Origin: Aequorivita aquimaris
GTDB lineage: Bacteria > Bacteroidota > Bacteroidia > Flavobacteriales > Flavobacteriaceae
Reading direction: 5' to 3'
Length of the DNA: 64,000 nucleotides
NCBI RefSeq assembly: GCF_001573155.1
Contig: NZ_JRWG01000002.1
Location: 62,001-126,000 of the forward strand
In this document: piece by piece, positions 9,458 to 18,510 of the stretch
How positions within the stretch are numbered: position 1 is the first letter of the stretch
Layout of the letters: every line of letters begins with the position of its first letter
Position numbers and translations under genes: made by a program
The notes under the pieces: model-generated
Told to the model about the DNA's origin: nothing
The model's database searches: none
The model's input: the letters and a program-made list of their open reading frames with translations, nothing else

Positions 9458-10515
9458 TTTCTCAATAAAACAAGACTGTGGTTTTGGCCGCGGTATTGGT
9501 TGTAGCACAAAACCGTTTTAATTTCGGAAGAATTAATTTTGTTGATTTTTACGATTTCGGGGACAGTCTGGGTTTTCAAAATTTTTGAAGCCAACCAAAC
9601 TCCAAACGCCGAAACAGTGTTGTTTTCGCCCACCAAATGTTTGTAAAAAACCTGTTGGGTTTTGCTGAAAATTCCTTCGGAAAGTTTGTTGTAATATCCA
9701 TCAAAATCTACATCGCCGTTGTTCCCAAAAACAACCAAATCAATGTCGTCGAGCTTCAAATTATTTTCTTTTAAAAAAGTTTCAATTGCTTCTGAAACCT
9801 TCTCTTTTTGAAGGGTGTTAAAAGTTTCCACGGCAACCAATTCGGCGTAACAGCTTTTTGTCTTTTCATTTGAAACGACAAAGAAATTCGTGCCTTCGCT
9901 GAAAACGGCGCCCTCGGTTTTCGAGTGCAAAACCTCCGAAATTGAAACCGGTTCGGGTTTTATGTGGTTTATCAATCGATGCACTTTTGTGGTATGCGCG
10001 CCCAATTCTTCTACACCGCCGACTAAGATATGTTCGGCTTCGTTATTTTCGAGCTGCATTTTCGCGTCCAGCAGCGCAGATTCAAACGAAATTGCGGAAT
10101 GCACATAAGTGAAATTATAAGCTTTGCATTCCATCCCCAAAGCAATCTGCCCGGCGACCGTGTTATGGGTGCTTTGAATGAAAGAGGTTGGCGTTAAATA
10201 CTGCTCGTTGTTGTCAATTATGGCGCTCACAAATTTTTCGGAATCAATCATACAGCCCATTCCCGTGCCCGTGATGATGGCGTCCACGGTTTCAATTCCT
10301 GCTTCGTCCATCGCAATTTTGGAAGCAACAACTCCCATTTTTATACCTTTTGCCATTCGGCGGGCAGCGGCTGGCGGAATGTATTGTTTGTAATCGGGGT
10401 CTTGGGCGAAAATTACCGTGTCGTTATATTCGGTAATTTCGTCCAAAAAATTACAATTATCATACGTTTTTTGGGGCGAAATAGAAGCGATGCTATTTAT
10501 GTAAACTTTCTTCAT
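9451..10515 (-). CDS. Ketosynthase-like chain-length-factor type protein lacking the active-site Cys
   Basis: A 354-aa thiolase-fold protein of the KAS I/II family. Where active ketosynthases have a Cys in ACSSG, it reads VHSAISFESA. The HGTGT region reads GNNGDVDFDG, so the catalytic triad is lost. This matches a chain-length-factor-like (KS-beta) partner. It starts in a TAATG overlap right after the complete ketosynthase at 10515-11717, which suggests the two form a heterodimer, as KS/CLF pairs do in aryl polyene synthases. Confidence 0.85.
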   Translation of the reverse strand: MKKVYINSIASISPQKTYDNCNFLDEITEYNDTVIFAQDPDYKQYIPPAAARRMAKGIKMGVVASKIAMDEAGIETVDAIITGTGMGCMIDSEKFVSAIIDNNEQYLTPTSFIQSTHNTVAGQIALGMECKAYNFTYVHSAISFESALLDAKMQLENNEAEHILVGGVEELGAHTTKVHRLINHIKPEPVSISEVLHSKTEGAVFSEGTNFFVVSNEKTKSCYAELVAVETFNTLQKEKVSEAIETFLKENNLKLDDIDLVVFGNNGDVDFDGYYNKLSEGIFSKTQQVFYKHLVGENNTVSAFGVWLASKILKTQTVPEIVKINKINSSEIKTVLCYNQYRGQNHSLVLLRKC

Positions 10516-11717
10516 TAGGCTTCTTTTGAAAATATTACCGTAGAGCAATTCCCACCAAAACCAAGCGAGTTTGAAAGTACCGTGTTCAATTCCTTTTTCT
10601 TTAATTCCGTTTGTGGAATCATTGAAAATTCCTTCATCGGGGTTTTGAAATTTAGGTTTGGAAAGATGATATTATTTTGAAGTGCCAAAACAGAATAAAC
10701 TGCCTCAATCGCTCCTGCTGCCGCCAAGGTATGGCCCGTATATGCTTTGGTGGAACTGAATTCCGGCATTTCTTCGCCAAAAATTCTAAGAATGGCCCGT
10801 CCTTCCGAAAGGTCATTATTTCCCGTGGCTGTTCCGTGGGCGTTGATGTAATCTATTTCCGAAGCTTTTAAATCGGCAACTCTCAAAGCTTTTTCCATCG
10901 CCAAAGTTGCACCATCGCCATTATCCGAAGAAGCTGTTTGATGAAAAGCATCGTTGGCATTGCCGTAGCCTTTTACGTAGGCTAACACTTTTTTGTTTTC
11001 GGCTTTTACTACTGCATCACTTTCCAAAACGAGGAATGCAGCAGCTTCGCCTAAATTTAATCCTTTTCGGTTTTCATCGAAAGGCGTATTAAAAGTATCG
11101 CTTAAAATCATCAAAGTCTTAAAACCGTTAATGGTAAACTTTGAAAGACAGTCTGCGCCGCCGACCACAACGCGATCCAATTTTCCCGATTTAATCAAGC
11201 GTGCACCCAGCATAATAGCATTGGCTGCTGAAGAACAAGCGGTACTAATTGTTGTTACCAAACTTTCCTCAACTCCCAATTGCTCCGCGATTTTTTGGGT
11301 GGAATCGCCCGCGTGGTGGCTTTCAATATATTTTTGGGTTTCTTTATCGGTAAGGTATTCGTAATAATATTTTTCGGTCATATCCATCCCGCCCACACTT
11401 GTGCCAGAAATGATACCCGTTTTGTATTTTTTGATGTTGGTGATTCCTGAATTGGCAATCGCTTCTTTTGCGGCAATTACACCGAGCATTGCGGTACGCG
11501 AATAATTATTTTCCGGCGGAAGATTGAGTTGGGCAATCAATTCATCGTTGGTGAATTTCACTTCGCCAACCATAATTTCATCTCGCTGAATGGTCTCAAT
11601 ATTATCAACGCGCGTAATGCCTTTTCTTTGGTTTATGAGCGCGTCATAATTTTCCGCTACATTGTTGCCAATTGCAGAAATAATACCCATTCCGGTTATG
11701 GCTACGCCTTTGCTCAT
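10515..11717 (-). CDS. Beta-ketoacyl-ACP synthase II-type (FabF-like) ketosynthase
   Basis: A 400-aa KAS II-type enzyme with a full Cys-His-His triad: Cys161 in TISTACSSA, His294 in INAHGTAT and His329 in AYTGHTLAA. It would extend the ACP-bound polyene chain by malonyl condensation. It is followed with a 1-base overlap by a Cys-less paralogue, its likely heterodimer partner. The 66-bp gap before the upstream ACP gene contains a small hairpin repeat. Confidence 0.93.
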   Translation of the reverse strand: MSKGVAITGMGIISAIGNNVAENYDALINQRKGITRVDNIETIQRDEIMVGEVKFTNDELIAQLNLPPENNYSRTAMLGVIAAKEAIANSGITNIKKYKTGIISGTSVGGMDMTEKYYYEYLTDKETQKYIESHHAGDSTQKIAEQLGVEESLVTTISTACSSAANAIMLGARLIKSGKLDRVVVGGADCLSKFTINGFKTLMILSDTFNTPFDENRKGLNLGEAAAFLVLESDAVVKAENKKVLAYVKGYGNANDAFHQTASSDNGDGATLAMEKALRVADLKASEIDYINAHGTATGNNDLSEGRAILRIFGEEMPEFSSTKAYTGHTLAAAGAIEAVYSVLALQNNIIFPNLNFKTPMKEFSMIPQTELKKKELNTVLSNSLGFGGNCSTVIFSKEA

Positions 11718-11748
11718 TTAAAAATTAAGGATTTTGTGAAGGTTCAAT

Positions 11749-11770
11749 ATGCTTCGACTGCGCTCCGCAT
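11749..11770. repeat. Hairpin repeat with TTCGACTGCGCTC core, copy 1
   Basis: ATGC and GCAT arms flank the core TTCGACTGCGCTCC in the short gap between the ACP gene and the ketosynthase gene. Related cores with different but self-complementary arms are at 29237-29268 and 60325-60344. The element would form a small hairpin in the mRNA. Confidence 0.6.
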
Positions 11771-11783
11771 AACATTCAAAATA

Positions 11784-12041
11784 TTACTTTGTGCGGTGTT
11801 CCTCAATATAATCTGCCATTACCTGCACAGATTCAAAAATCTTTCTGCCTTCTTTTGGGTCGCTCAAACGGATGCCGTAATCTTTGTCCAGCATCACGAT
11901 AAGTTCCAGGGCATCGATTGAATCCAGTCCGAGACCGTCGCCAAAAAGTGCGTCATCATCTGCTATGTCTGCCACTGAAACATCTTCAAGATTTAATTGT
12001 TCAATGATTTTTCCTTTCAATTCTTCTTTTAATTCACTCAT
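11784..12041 (-). CDS. Acyl carrier protein
   Basis: An 85-aa acidic four-helix ACP. The phosphopantetheine Ser is Ser41 in GLGLDSIDALEL. The start overlaps the stop of the upstream 212-aa gene by 4 bases (ATGA). It is the first of two ACPs in the locus; the other lies at 22765-23007 next to a different ketosynthase. One may carry the aryl polyene chain and the other a dialkylresorcinol precursor; that division is inference. Confidence 0.93.
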   Translation of the reverse strand: MSELKEELKGKIIEQLNLEDVSVADIADDDALFGDGLGLDSIDALELIVMLDKDYGIRLSDPKEGRKIFESVQVMADYIEEHRTK

Positions 12042-12676
12042 AATATGTTGTATAATCTGGTTATTTCTTCAGTTTTATGTTCAATTTCGCCATCTTTTTC
12101 AACTAAATATAAAAAAGCCTCGTAGCTGTTTTCGTCTAAATCTACCCAACCACAAAGTACTTTTTCTGCTTTTCCGCTTCGCAATAAACTGTTGGCGTAC
12201 AGTTGCAAGTGTTCCGCATTAAAGCGGTCAAAGATAAAAAAACTATTTTCAGAATACAGCCTGTGCTTGATACTTATCTCGCCCAAACAAATATTTGGCA
12301 AGGTGTAAACAAAAACCGCCGGACTGGGAAAATATTCAGCATCGTTTTCTATTGCTGCTTGGTGTTTTCGGTCGGTGTCCAAACTGGATGCTTTGTTTGA
12401 AAAAATTAAGGCAATATTATTTTCTTCTTCTTCTTCGTTTAAATTTTCCTTTTTCAGCAAAACATCTGCCGCCAAAAATGCGAGCTTGCTGAGATTGTCC
12501 ATTTTGAAAAACTTGGAATAATCCGTTTGCAAAAACTTGTATGCGTTTTTTATAAAAGTTGAAAAATCTTCCGTCCCGATAGTTATCGGGACCTCACTAA
12601 AAAGTACATTTCCATTCAATGAAACCATTTGGTTCTTAATGTGGCAATAGCTTTTTATGTGAAACGTTTCAGTCAA
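12038..12676 (-). CDS. Short ketosynthase-like protein (ApeC / chain-length-factor type, N-terminal domain only)
   Basis: A 212-aa protein resembling only the N-terminal half of a ketosynthase, as in the short chain-length-factor proteins of aryl polyene loci. The stretches SPAVFVYTLPNI and GEISIKHRLYSENSFFIF match the ketosynthase region before the active site, but there is no catalytic Cys motif. It is coupled to the ACP gene by an ATGA overlap. A perfect 9-bp-stem palindrome (12573-12592) lies inside the coding sequence and encodes residues about 29-35. It is probably non-catalytic and acts with one of the ketosynthases. Confidence 0.7.
   Translation of the reverse strand: MTETFHIKSYCHIKNQMVSLNGNVLFSEVPITIGTEDFSTFIKNAYKFLQTDYSKFFKMDNLSKLAFLAADVLLKKENLNEEEEENNIALIFSNKASSLDTDRKHQAAIENDAEYFPSPAVFVYTLPNICLGEISIKHRLYSENSFFIFDRFNAEHLQLYANSLLRSGKAEKVLCGWVDLDENSYEAFLYLVEKDGEIEHKTEEITRLYNIL
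12573..12592. repeat. Perfect palindrome (CCCGATA/TATCGGG) inside a coding sequence
   Basis: GTCCCGATA and TATCGGGAC form a 9-bp perfect stem with a 2-base loop. The element resembles a short palindrome commonly seen between flavobacterial genes, but here it is read as protein within the 212-aa ketosynthase-like gene. Confidence 0.65.
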
Positions 12677-12680
12677 AATT

Positions 12681-13748
12681 CTATTTCTTTTCGCAAATCA
12701 ACATGGTGTGATATTCACCCAATTGGATGTCTTCTTTGAGTTTTAAACCAGCCTTGTCAATCAATTTCATAAAAACACTGGCCGGATACATTTTGCTGTT
12801 TCCGTTTGCAAGTACTGTAAAATACAGCGAAGTGGCCTCCAATATAAATTGTGAAGCGCGAAAGGTCTGTCTATCCGTAAAGGTTTCAACAATCACCAAT
12901 TCGGCATCATCGTCCATGGAGTTTGCACAAATGCTCAACACTTTTACAATTTCTTCTTCAGAAAAACAATCCAAAAACTGGCACATCCAAATTAAGTCTG
13001 CCCCGCTTGGAATTTGTGGGTTTTTCGAAAGCCAATCAATGGGATGGCCAGAAATTCTATCTTTAAAACCATTGCTTTCGGCATTGGCCAAAGCCATGTT
13101 CAATTGGCCCGGTAAATCGACTATTTTCACATGTACCTCTTCATTGAAATTACAGCATTTAATAGAGAATTTGCCCGTATTTCCGCCAATGTCGAAGAGA
13201 GTTTTCGGCTTTCTTTCAAAAATTTTTTCCAAGGCTTCCGCAAAAATATCGTCGGAATAATGATGGTCAAAATCAAACCACGACTTTTGTTCGGCAGGTT
13301 TCAACTTTGAAAGTCCTTCGTAAATAGTTGGCCATTGCCCCAGTTCTTTCAAACCTTCCGGTTTTCCGGTTTTTATGGATTCGTTTAAATGAAACAAGCC
13401 CTTGTAACATACATCGTGCGCAAAATTAAGGTTCACACTGGCCGTTTCGTTATAATTTAGGAAATAGCCCACTTTGGTCAGTTCGTATTGCTCGGCATCA
13501 TTTTTACTAACAATATTCGAAGTTTGCGCAATTTCCAAAAGCACGCCAACCCCGTAAGGGCTAAGGGAAAGTTTTTGCGAGATCTCTTCGGCTGTTGGCC
13601 CGCCTGTTATTCGTTGGTCAAAAATATAATCGAGAATCCCGAGTTTCCGAAGGGAAACAGAAGCTTGGAAAACAAAGGGCGCAAAGGCAATGCGGTGCGC
13701 TTCTTCCAAAGCTTCAACGGCATTCATTTTTTTAATTGGACTTGACAT
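12681..13748 (-). CDS. SAM-dependent methyltransferase (O-methyltransferase family 2-like)
   Basis: About 355 aa. The N-terminal 100 residues form a winged-helix dimerisation domain (TAEEISQKLSLSPYGVGVLL). A Rossmann methyltransferase domain follows, with LFDIGGNTGKF as SAM-binding motif I and VKIVDLPGQL next to it. The architecture matches family 2 O-methyltransferases of polyketide pathways. I chose the ATG at 13748, 11 bp after the upstream stop; an ATG at 13799 would overlap the ketosynthase gene. Methylation of the aryl head group of the polyene is a reasonable inference. Confidence 0.88.
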   Translation of the reverse strand: MSSPIKKMNAVEALEEAHRIAFAPFVFQASVSLRKLGILDYIFDQRITGGPTAEEISQKLSLSPYGVGVLLEIAQTSNIVSKNDAEQYELTKVGYFLNYNETASVNLNFAHDVCYKGLFHLNESIKTGKPEGLKELGQWPTIYEGLSKLKPAEQKSWFDFDHHYSDDIFAEALEKIFERKPKTLFDIGGNTGKFSIKCCNFNEEVHVKIVDLPGQLNMALANAESNGFKDRISGHPIDWLSKNPQIPSGADLIWMCQFLDCFSEEEIVKVLSICANSMDDDAELVIVETFTDRQTFRASQFILEATSLYFTVLANGNSKMYPASVFMKLIDKAGLKLKEDIQLGEYHTMLICEKK

Positions 13749-13759
13749 TTTATGGTTGG

Positions 13760-14908
13760 TTAGTTGTTTATTTTTCCAAAAATTACCGCTGTGTTGCAAC
13801 CCCCAAAACCCGATGCGGTTTTTAGGAAGGTGTTTAACGTTTTCGGCGTATTTGTCTTGATGATATTTATGTTTTTTGAGACGCCAAGTTCGGCAAATCC
13901 TTTGGATGAAAAAAGTATATTTTTTTTCATAGAATGCATTCCTACAATGGTTTCCAATAATCCCGAAGCGCCCAAAGTGTGGCCAAAATAGCCCTTTAAA
14001 CTATTGAGGGGCACATTTTCCATTTTCAAACGGCTGAAGGCGATGGCCTCCATTTCGTCGTTAAAAGGTGTGGCGGTGCCGTGTGCGGAAATATAATCGA
14101 TTTCTTTCGCATTCAAGTTTGCCTCTTTCAGTACAGCATTTACACTTCGGAAAAGTCCTTCGCCGGTTCGCGACGGACCCGAAATATGGTTTGCGTCGTT
14201 GCAGGTTGCATCGCCCAAAATTTCAACGGCTTCCTTTGGAAGATTTTCTTCGGAAGAAGTAACCAAAGAACTTGCGGCAACTTCGCCGAGATTTATTCCA
14301 ACCCTATTTTTATCATAGGGTTTGCAAGGTTCTGCCGATAAAGCCTGAAACGAATTGAATCCCGAAAGAATAAACTTCGTCACCAAATCGCCGCTTGTTA
14401 TAAAAACGTGGTCGTATTTGCCTTCGGAAATAAAACGCTTTGCTGCAGAAATTGCCAAAATACCCGAAACACAGGCGTTTGAAAGAATAATTGCTTCATT
14501 TTTAAAGCCGAAAAAAAGTTTAATTGTTTTTCCCAATTCACTTAAATAGGCGCGACTTTCAAGAAAATTATTGCCTTTTTCGAGCACATCAATATTTCCT
14601 TTTGTTGTCGAAATGATAAGTCCAACTTTTTCATTTAACTGAATATCAGCCGCATCGATGACTTTTTTTAAGGAAAGAATCAGCATTTGCTCCAGTTTCG
14701 TATATTTTGAAGTATCGCCAATTTTATTGAATTCACTTTTTATCACTTCCGAAGAAATCATCGAGGCGCAAAAAGGTTCGGGCAAAAGGGAAGCATCATC
14801 GAATTTTGCAAGGCCTGATATGCCTTTTGAAATATTTTCAACTACCGTTTCGCTGTCAAAACCGAGACTGCCTAAAATATTGTTATATGAAACAAAGGTT
14901 TTACCCAT
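13760..14908 (-). CDS. Beta-ketoacyl-ACP synthase (KAS II family)
   Basis: A 382-aa ketosynthase with all catalytic residues: Cys146 in SNACVSG, His277 in SAHGTAT and His310 in YFGHTLGA. The sequence is divergent from the other two complete KAS II-type enzymes in the locus. I chose the ATG at 14908, just after the thioesterase stop; an earlier ATG (14935) would overlap it. It may carry out a particular early or late condensation in polyene assembly (inference). Confidence 0.9.
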   Translation of the reverse strand: MGKTFVSYNNILGSLGFDSETVVENISKGISGLAKFDDASLLPEPFCASMISSEVIKSEFNKIGDTSKYTKLEQMLILSLKKVIDAADIQLNEKVGLIISTTKGNIDVLEKGNNFLESRAYLSELGKTIKLFFGFKNEAIILSNACVSGILAISAAKRFISEGKYDHVFITSGDLVTKFILSGFNSFQALSAEPCKPYDKNRVGINLGEVAASSLVTSSEENLPKEAVEILGDATCNDANHISGPSRTGEGLFRSVNAVLKEANLNAKEIDYISAHGTATPFNDEMEAIAFSRLKMENVPLNSLKGYFGHTLGASGLLETIVGMHSMKKNILFSSKGFAELGVSKNINIIKTNTPKTLNTFLKTASGFGGCNTAVIFGKINN

Positions 14909-14910
14909 TT

Positions 14911-15339
14911 TTACAAACCCATTTTTTCCTTCCATTTTGCAAAAAATTCAGGCTTTGTAAGAGAAAGCTCTCCCTTTTCGTTCAAAAAAACCTGAATGGT
15001 CTCACCCAAACAGACCAATCTTCCCTTTGGGTCAAAAATGCGATATTGAAAAATCATTTTTGCCGCCGGCGAGTCGATAAAAGTGGTCTTTATGGTTGCC
15101 ACATCGCCGTAGCGCAACGGCAGCTTGTGTTCACAGGAAGACTTCACGATTGGGGAAGTATAGCCGTTCGCCTTTTGTTCCAAATACGAAATGCCGTGTT
15201 CGCGCCCAAAAGCCTCGCGGCCATCCTCAAAATACTGGATATAATTGCCGTGCCAAACAATTCCCAAAGGGTCTGTTTCGGTGAAACGCACCCGAATTTC
15301 TGATGTAAAACTTATTTCCTTTTTGTTGTCAGACGGCAT
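14911..15339 (-). CDS. 4HBT/YbgC-type acyl thioesterase
   Basis: A 142-aa hotdog thioesterase. The signature TETDPLGIVWHGNYIQYFEDGRE (residues about 15-37) contains the catalytic Asp and the HGNY motif of the 4-hydroxybenzoyl-CoA thioesterase/YbgC family. It would hydrolyse an acyl-CoA or acyl-ACP intermediate, perhaps for editing or chain release. It overlaps the upstream permease gene by 11 bp and is followed by a ketosynthase after 2 bp. Confidence 0.9.
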   Translation of the reverse strand: MPSDNKKEISFTSEIRVRFTETDPLGIVWHGNYIQYFEDGREAFGREHGISYLEQKANGYTSPIVKSSCEHKLPLRYGDVATIKTTFIDSPAAKMIFQYRIFDPKGRLVCLGETIQVFLNEKGELSLTKPEFFAKWKEKMGL

Positions 15340-16597
15340 TTTTTCTTCTATTATAAATTATAGCTATTACGATTGTGGTGAGGAAGAACAACAATAATAA
15401 CGAAATTTCGGGAAGGATTTTAACAAAACTTACATTTCTTAAAAATACATCGTAAAACGCTTCCAAGCCCCAGTTCATCGGGGAAATTTTGGAAACAAAC
15501 TGCATAAATTTCGGCATTACGAAAACGGGTACCCAAACGCCGCCGAGCGCCGCCAAAATAACCACCGAAGTGGCGCCAAACGGTGCTGCCTGTTCCTGTG
15601 TTTTTGCTACGGTGCCAATCAGCAACCCCAATCCTATCGCGGCAAGTCCAGAAAAAAGCGCAACTAAATATAGCATCGGCAACTTTCCGGAAACGTCAAC
15701 TCCCGGGAGGCCGATTGCGGGAAAAAGAAAAATTCCCACGAGCAGCATCAACGTAAATTGAACGAGACAGACCGCGAGATAAACGATTGTTTTTCCGCCC
15801 AGAACGGCAGCATAACTCACCGGAGTGGTGCGCAAACGGACAAAAGTGCCTTGGTTTTTTTCTTTTAAAAGATTTATTGAAAGTGGCACAATTATGAAAA
15901 AAATGGCAAACAGCGTCCACGCCGGAACGTTGTGCTGTGCTGAGTTCGGGATGATTTCCTGATTGTTTTTTGTGGGCAGGATTTCCTTAAAGGCGATAAA
16001 GTTTTCAGTTTCGAAAATCGGTTCGGCATCGTCCTCGCCCAATTCCGTTTGAAACGCTTTGTAAATACTTTGCGTTTCAATTTTCGAAATCATTTTGTCG
16101 ATGCCATTTTTCACGGAAGATTTAAAACTTACCTGCGTTGCGGGATCAAAATACAAACGGACTTCCTTTTGCGGAATCGCTTCTTTTGCAACTGCCAAAG
16201 TATCTTCTTCCAACCCGAATTTTGATAAAATGCCTTCCACATTTTGATCCACTTTCTTTTGAAGCGAGGCCGAAAGATTCTCGGGAATTACGATGGCGAG
16301 TTGATATTTTCCTGAGAATACAGCCTCCTTTGCCTCTTCTTCCGAAGATTTCTGAAGAATTTCAAATGAATTGGATTCGGAAAGGTTTTCAATGATATTT
16401 TTTGAAACTTCGCCTTTGTCATTATCCACCAGGAGCACGGGGATTTTTATATCGCTAATGGTTTTGAAAGTGCTGTCCTGCACCAAGGTTATTACAATCA
16501 ACAACAGTAACGGCATTATAAAAAGAATCGCGATTCCGCCCAAATCGCGGATTAGCAAAAGCATTTCCTTATATGTGGAAGCCCAGAGTTTATGCAT
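15329..16597 (-). CDS. ABC-2 type transporter permease
   Basis: About 422 aa. One N-terminal membrane helix is followed by a large periplasmic segment (residues about 50-225) and five or six C-terminal helices, the layout of ABC-2 (YhgE/DrrB-like) permeases. The ATG at 16597 overlaps the ATPase stop by 8 bases (ATGCATAA), so subunit production is coupled. With the ATPase it forms an exporter, plausibly for pigment or a lipid precursor (inference). Confidence 0.92.
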   Translation of the reverse strand: MHKLWASTYKEMLLLIRDLGGIAILFIMPLLLLIVITLVQDSTFKTISDIKIPVLLVDNDKGEVSKNIIENLSESNSFEILQKSSEEEAKEAVFSGKYQLAIVIPENLSASLQKKVDQNVEGILSKFGLEEDTLAVAKEAIPQKEVRLYFDPATQVSFKSSVKNGIDKMISKIETQSIYKAFQTELGEDDAEPIFETENFIAFKEILPTKNNQEIIPNSAQHNVPAWTLFAIFFIIVPLSINLLKEKNQGTFVRLRTTPVSYAAVLGGKTIVYLAVCLVQFTLMLLVGIFLFPAIGLPGVDVSGKLPMLYLVALFSGLAAIGLGLLIGTVAKTQEQAAPFGATSVVILAALGGVWVPVFVMPKFMQFVSKISPMNWGLEAFYDVFLRNVSFVKILPEISLLLLFFLTTIVIAIIYNRRKNAV

Positions 16598-17333
16598 GGT
16601 CGCGAAGCGCTTTGCCGGTTTTTGCCAAAAATACTTCTTCAAGATTTTTGGCTTCGGGTTCGTTTTTTATCAATTCCGAAGGAACTCCTTTTACAATAAT
16701 CTCCCCGCGGTCAATAATAGCGACGTGGGTGCAGAAAAATTCGGCTTCGTTTAAATGGTGGGAGGTGTAAACTATTGTGGTTCCTTTTTTGTTCAGCAGT
16801 TTTAAATGGTCAATAATCACATTTTTGGATTGTACGTCCACGCCTACGGTTGGTTCGTCAAGAAATAGAACTTTTGGTTGGTGAAGTATTCCGGCAATCA
16901 AGTTTACGCGTCGCTTCATTCCACCGGAAAACGTATCGGTATTTTTATTTGCGAATTTTGAAAGTCCCATTATTTTTAGATGTTCGTTAATGGAGTTTTT
17001 TAAAATTTCGCCTTTAATTCCGTACATACTTCCAAAGTATTCTAAATTCTCAAAAGCGGTGAGCGTTGGGTAAAGTGCGTATTCCTGCGGAACGATGCCA
17101 ATTAACTGTTTCAATTGGTTTTTGTGTTCCTTAAAATTCAATCCATTTATTGTGAAAGTACCCGAAGTGGGTTTCAGCAAAGACGTGAGCATGGAGATAA
17201 GCGTGGTTTTTCCAGCGCCATTTGGACCGAGCAGGCCGTATATTTCGCCTTCTTCAACTTTCAAATCAAGGTTTTTTACCGAAAAGAATTCGGCACCTTT
17301 GTATTTTTTTGAAAGTTGGTTTATTTGAATCAT
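16590..17333 (-). CDS. ABC transporter ATP-binding protein
   Basis: A 247-aa nucleotide-binding protein with Walker A GPNGAGKTT near residue 37, signature FSGGMKRRVN, Walker B VLFLDEPTVGVD and the switch His in YTSHH. It is the partner of the downstream ABC-2 permease. The start codon abuts a palindromic repeat (17335-17361), so the 5' end of a transcript reading through would carry a hairpin immediately before the ATG. Confidence 0.95.
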   Translation of the reverse strand: MIQINQLSKKYKGAEFFSVKNLDLKVEEGEIYGLLGPNGAGKTTLISMLTSLLKPTSGTFTINGLNFKEHKNQLKQLIGIVPQEYALYPTLTAFENLEYFGSMYGIKGEILKNSINEHLKIMGLSKFANKNTDTFSGGMKRRVNLIAGILHQPKVLFLDEPTVGVDVQSKNVIIDHLKLLNKKGTTIVYTSHHLNEAEFFCTHVAIIDRGEIIVKGVPSELIKNEPEAKNLEEVFLAKTGKALRDHA

Positions 17334-17334
17334 T

Positions 17335-17361
17335 GTCCCTCTAAATCCCCCAAAGAGGGAC
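17335..17361. repeat. Dispersed palindrome (GTCCCTCT/AGAGGGAC) abutting the ABC ATPase start
   Basis: GTCCCTCT and AGAGGGAC form an 8-bp perfect stem around an AAATCCCCCAA loop, followed on the plus strand by a T-rich run. This resembles a repeat widely scattered between genes in Flavobacteriaceae. It ends one base from the ATG of the ATPase gene. Confidence 0.65.
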
Positions 17362-17411
17362 TTTTATCTTTTTTTACTTTTACTTTCCTTCCCCTATTAA
17401 CATTGACTTCT

Positions 17412-18419
17412 TCACACCGCCTTTTTCAACTTCTTAAAAAACACCTTTTCCAAATCGGCAATATGGTCTAATTGGTCAGCCACTTTGTTGTAACTATCGG
17501 TTTGGGCGCTACGGTTTTTGTAGATTCTGGAAGCTTCAAGTGCAAAATCGCGCCATAAATCGCCTATCTCGGTCATTTCTTTTGAAAGCTCAATTAACTT
17601 TTCATTTCCTAAAAGCTTACCTGCTTCCTGTAAAAATGCTGCGTAAATATAACGGAAGCCACCTCCGCCAGTTCCTATTTCTTCCTGCATCCGCACTACT
17701 TGTCCTAAATAATGGTTTGCGGTTTTAATACCTTTTTTCTTTGGCCATTTTCTGATTAAACCAGCTATTTTGTGGATTCCCTTTACGCCAACAAATGAAA
17801 CTGGTGCTAACATTGCTTTGCAAGTATCTTTTATACCTTTTACGATTGCTTTTTCAAGTTCCAGTTTTTCGGGAAAGGAAATCGGGTAATACATATGCCC
17901 TTTTGGCGCAAAAGCTCCTTTGGCGAAACGCACTTTTTCAAGTTCCTTTTCAGAAAGGGAAGTAACGTCCTCCATAACTGGGTCACTGATTAAATAACGA
18001 TTGCCCTCTTTTCCATAAACTACCATATTGTGGGCGTTGAAATGGAAACGGTATTCATCGGGAAAATAAACCAAATTGTAAACGCCGACTTGTAAACCAA
18101 CAGGATTGTTTTTTTCAAGATTTTCATCCAAACGCGCTTTTGCATCTTTTGGATTGCTGAATTTTTCGCGCTTCATTTTTACGCCCGTGCGCTTTGCGAA
18201 TTTTTTAAAAATATGTCCCGGCAAGGCGCGATAGGTAATCACGGGCGCATGGTTCACTTTCAGTAAAGGAATATAACAAAACAACAAACCGCTCCCAATT
18301 CCAAAAACCATGGGTTCGCTAATGCTAAAACCGTTGTGCTTCATCAAGTTTGAAACAACGCCGTTTTCGCAGTGTGCAGATTGGTGGTGGGTGAAGTCTA
18401 TTATGGTTTCTGGTTTCAA
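17412..18419 (-). CDS. BtrH-type cysteine acyltransferase/peptidase-fold protein
   Basis: A 335-aa protein resembling the BtrH N-terminal domain (papain/C39-like fold), known from the acyltransferase of butirosin biosynthesis. Likely catalytic residues are visible: Cys17 in SAHCENGV, His130 in FNAHNMVV and Asp146 in YLISDP. The C-terminal half (residues 200-335) is helical with a Gly-rich turn (GTGGGGF). BtrH moves an acyl group from an ACP to an acceptor amine; here it may transfer a chain from one of the locus ACPs. That role is inference. Confidence 0.75.
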   Translation of the reverse strand: MKPETIIDFTHHQSAHCENGVVSNLMKHNGFSISEPMVFGIGSGLLFCYIPLLKVNHAPVITYRALPGHIFKKFAKRTGVKMKREKFSNPKDAKARLDENLEKNNPVGLQVGVYNLVYFPDEYRFHFNAHNMVVYGKEGNRYLISDPVMEDVTSLSEKELEKVRFAKGAFAPKGHMYYPISFPEKLELEKAIVKGIKDTCKAMLAPVSFVGVKGIHKIAGLIRKWPKKKGIKTANHYLGQVVRMQEEIGTGGGGFRYIYAAFLQEAGKLLGNEKLIELSKEMTEIGDLWRDFALEASRIYKNRSAQTDSYNKVADQLDHIADLEKVFFKKLKKAV

Positions 18420-18510
18420 GTTTCTGGTTTTTCTATTGATACTGTGGATACTTTTGATTCTATGGATTCTATGGAAATTGATAAACTTTTAAACTCATAA
18501 ACTTATCGAC

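Noticed and set aside
12727-13260. 177-aa open frame on the plus strand
   Set aside because: Antisense shadow of the methyltransferase gene; Ser/Lys-rich low-complexity translation.
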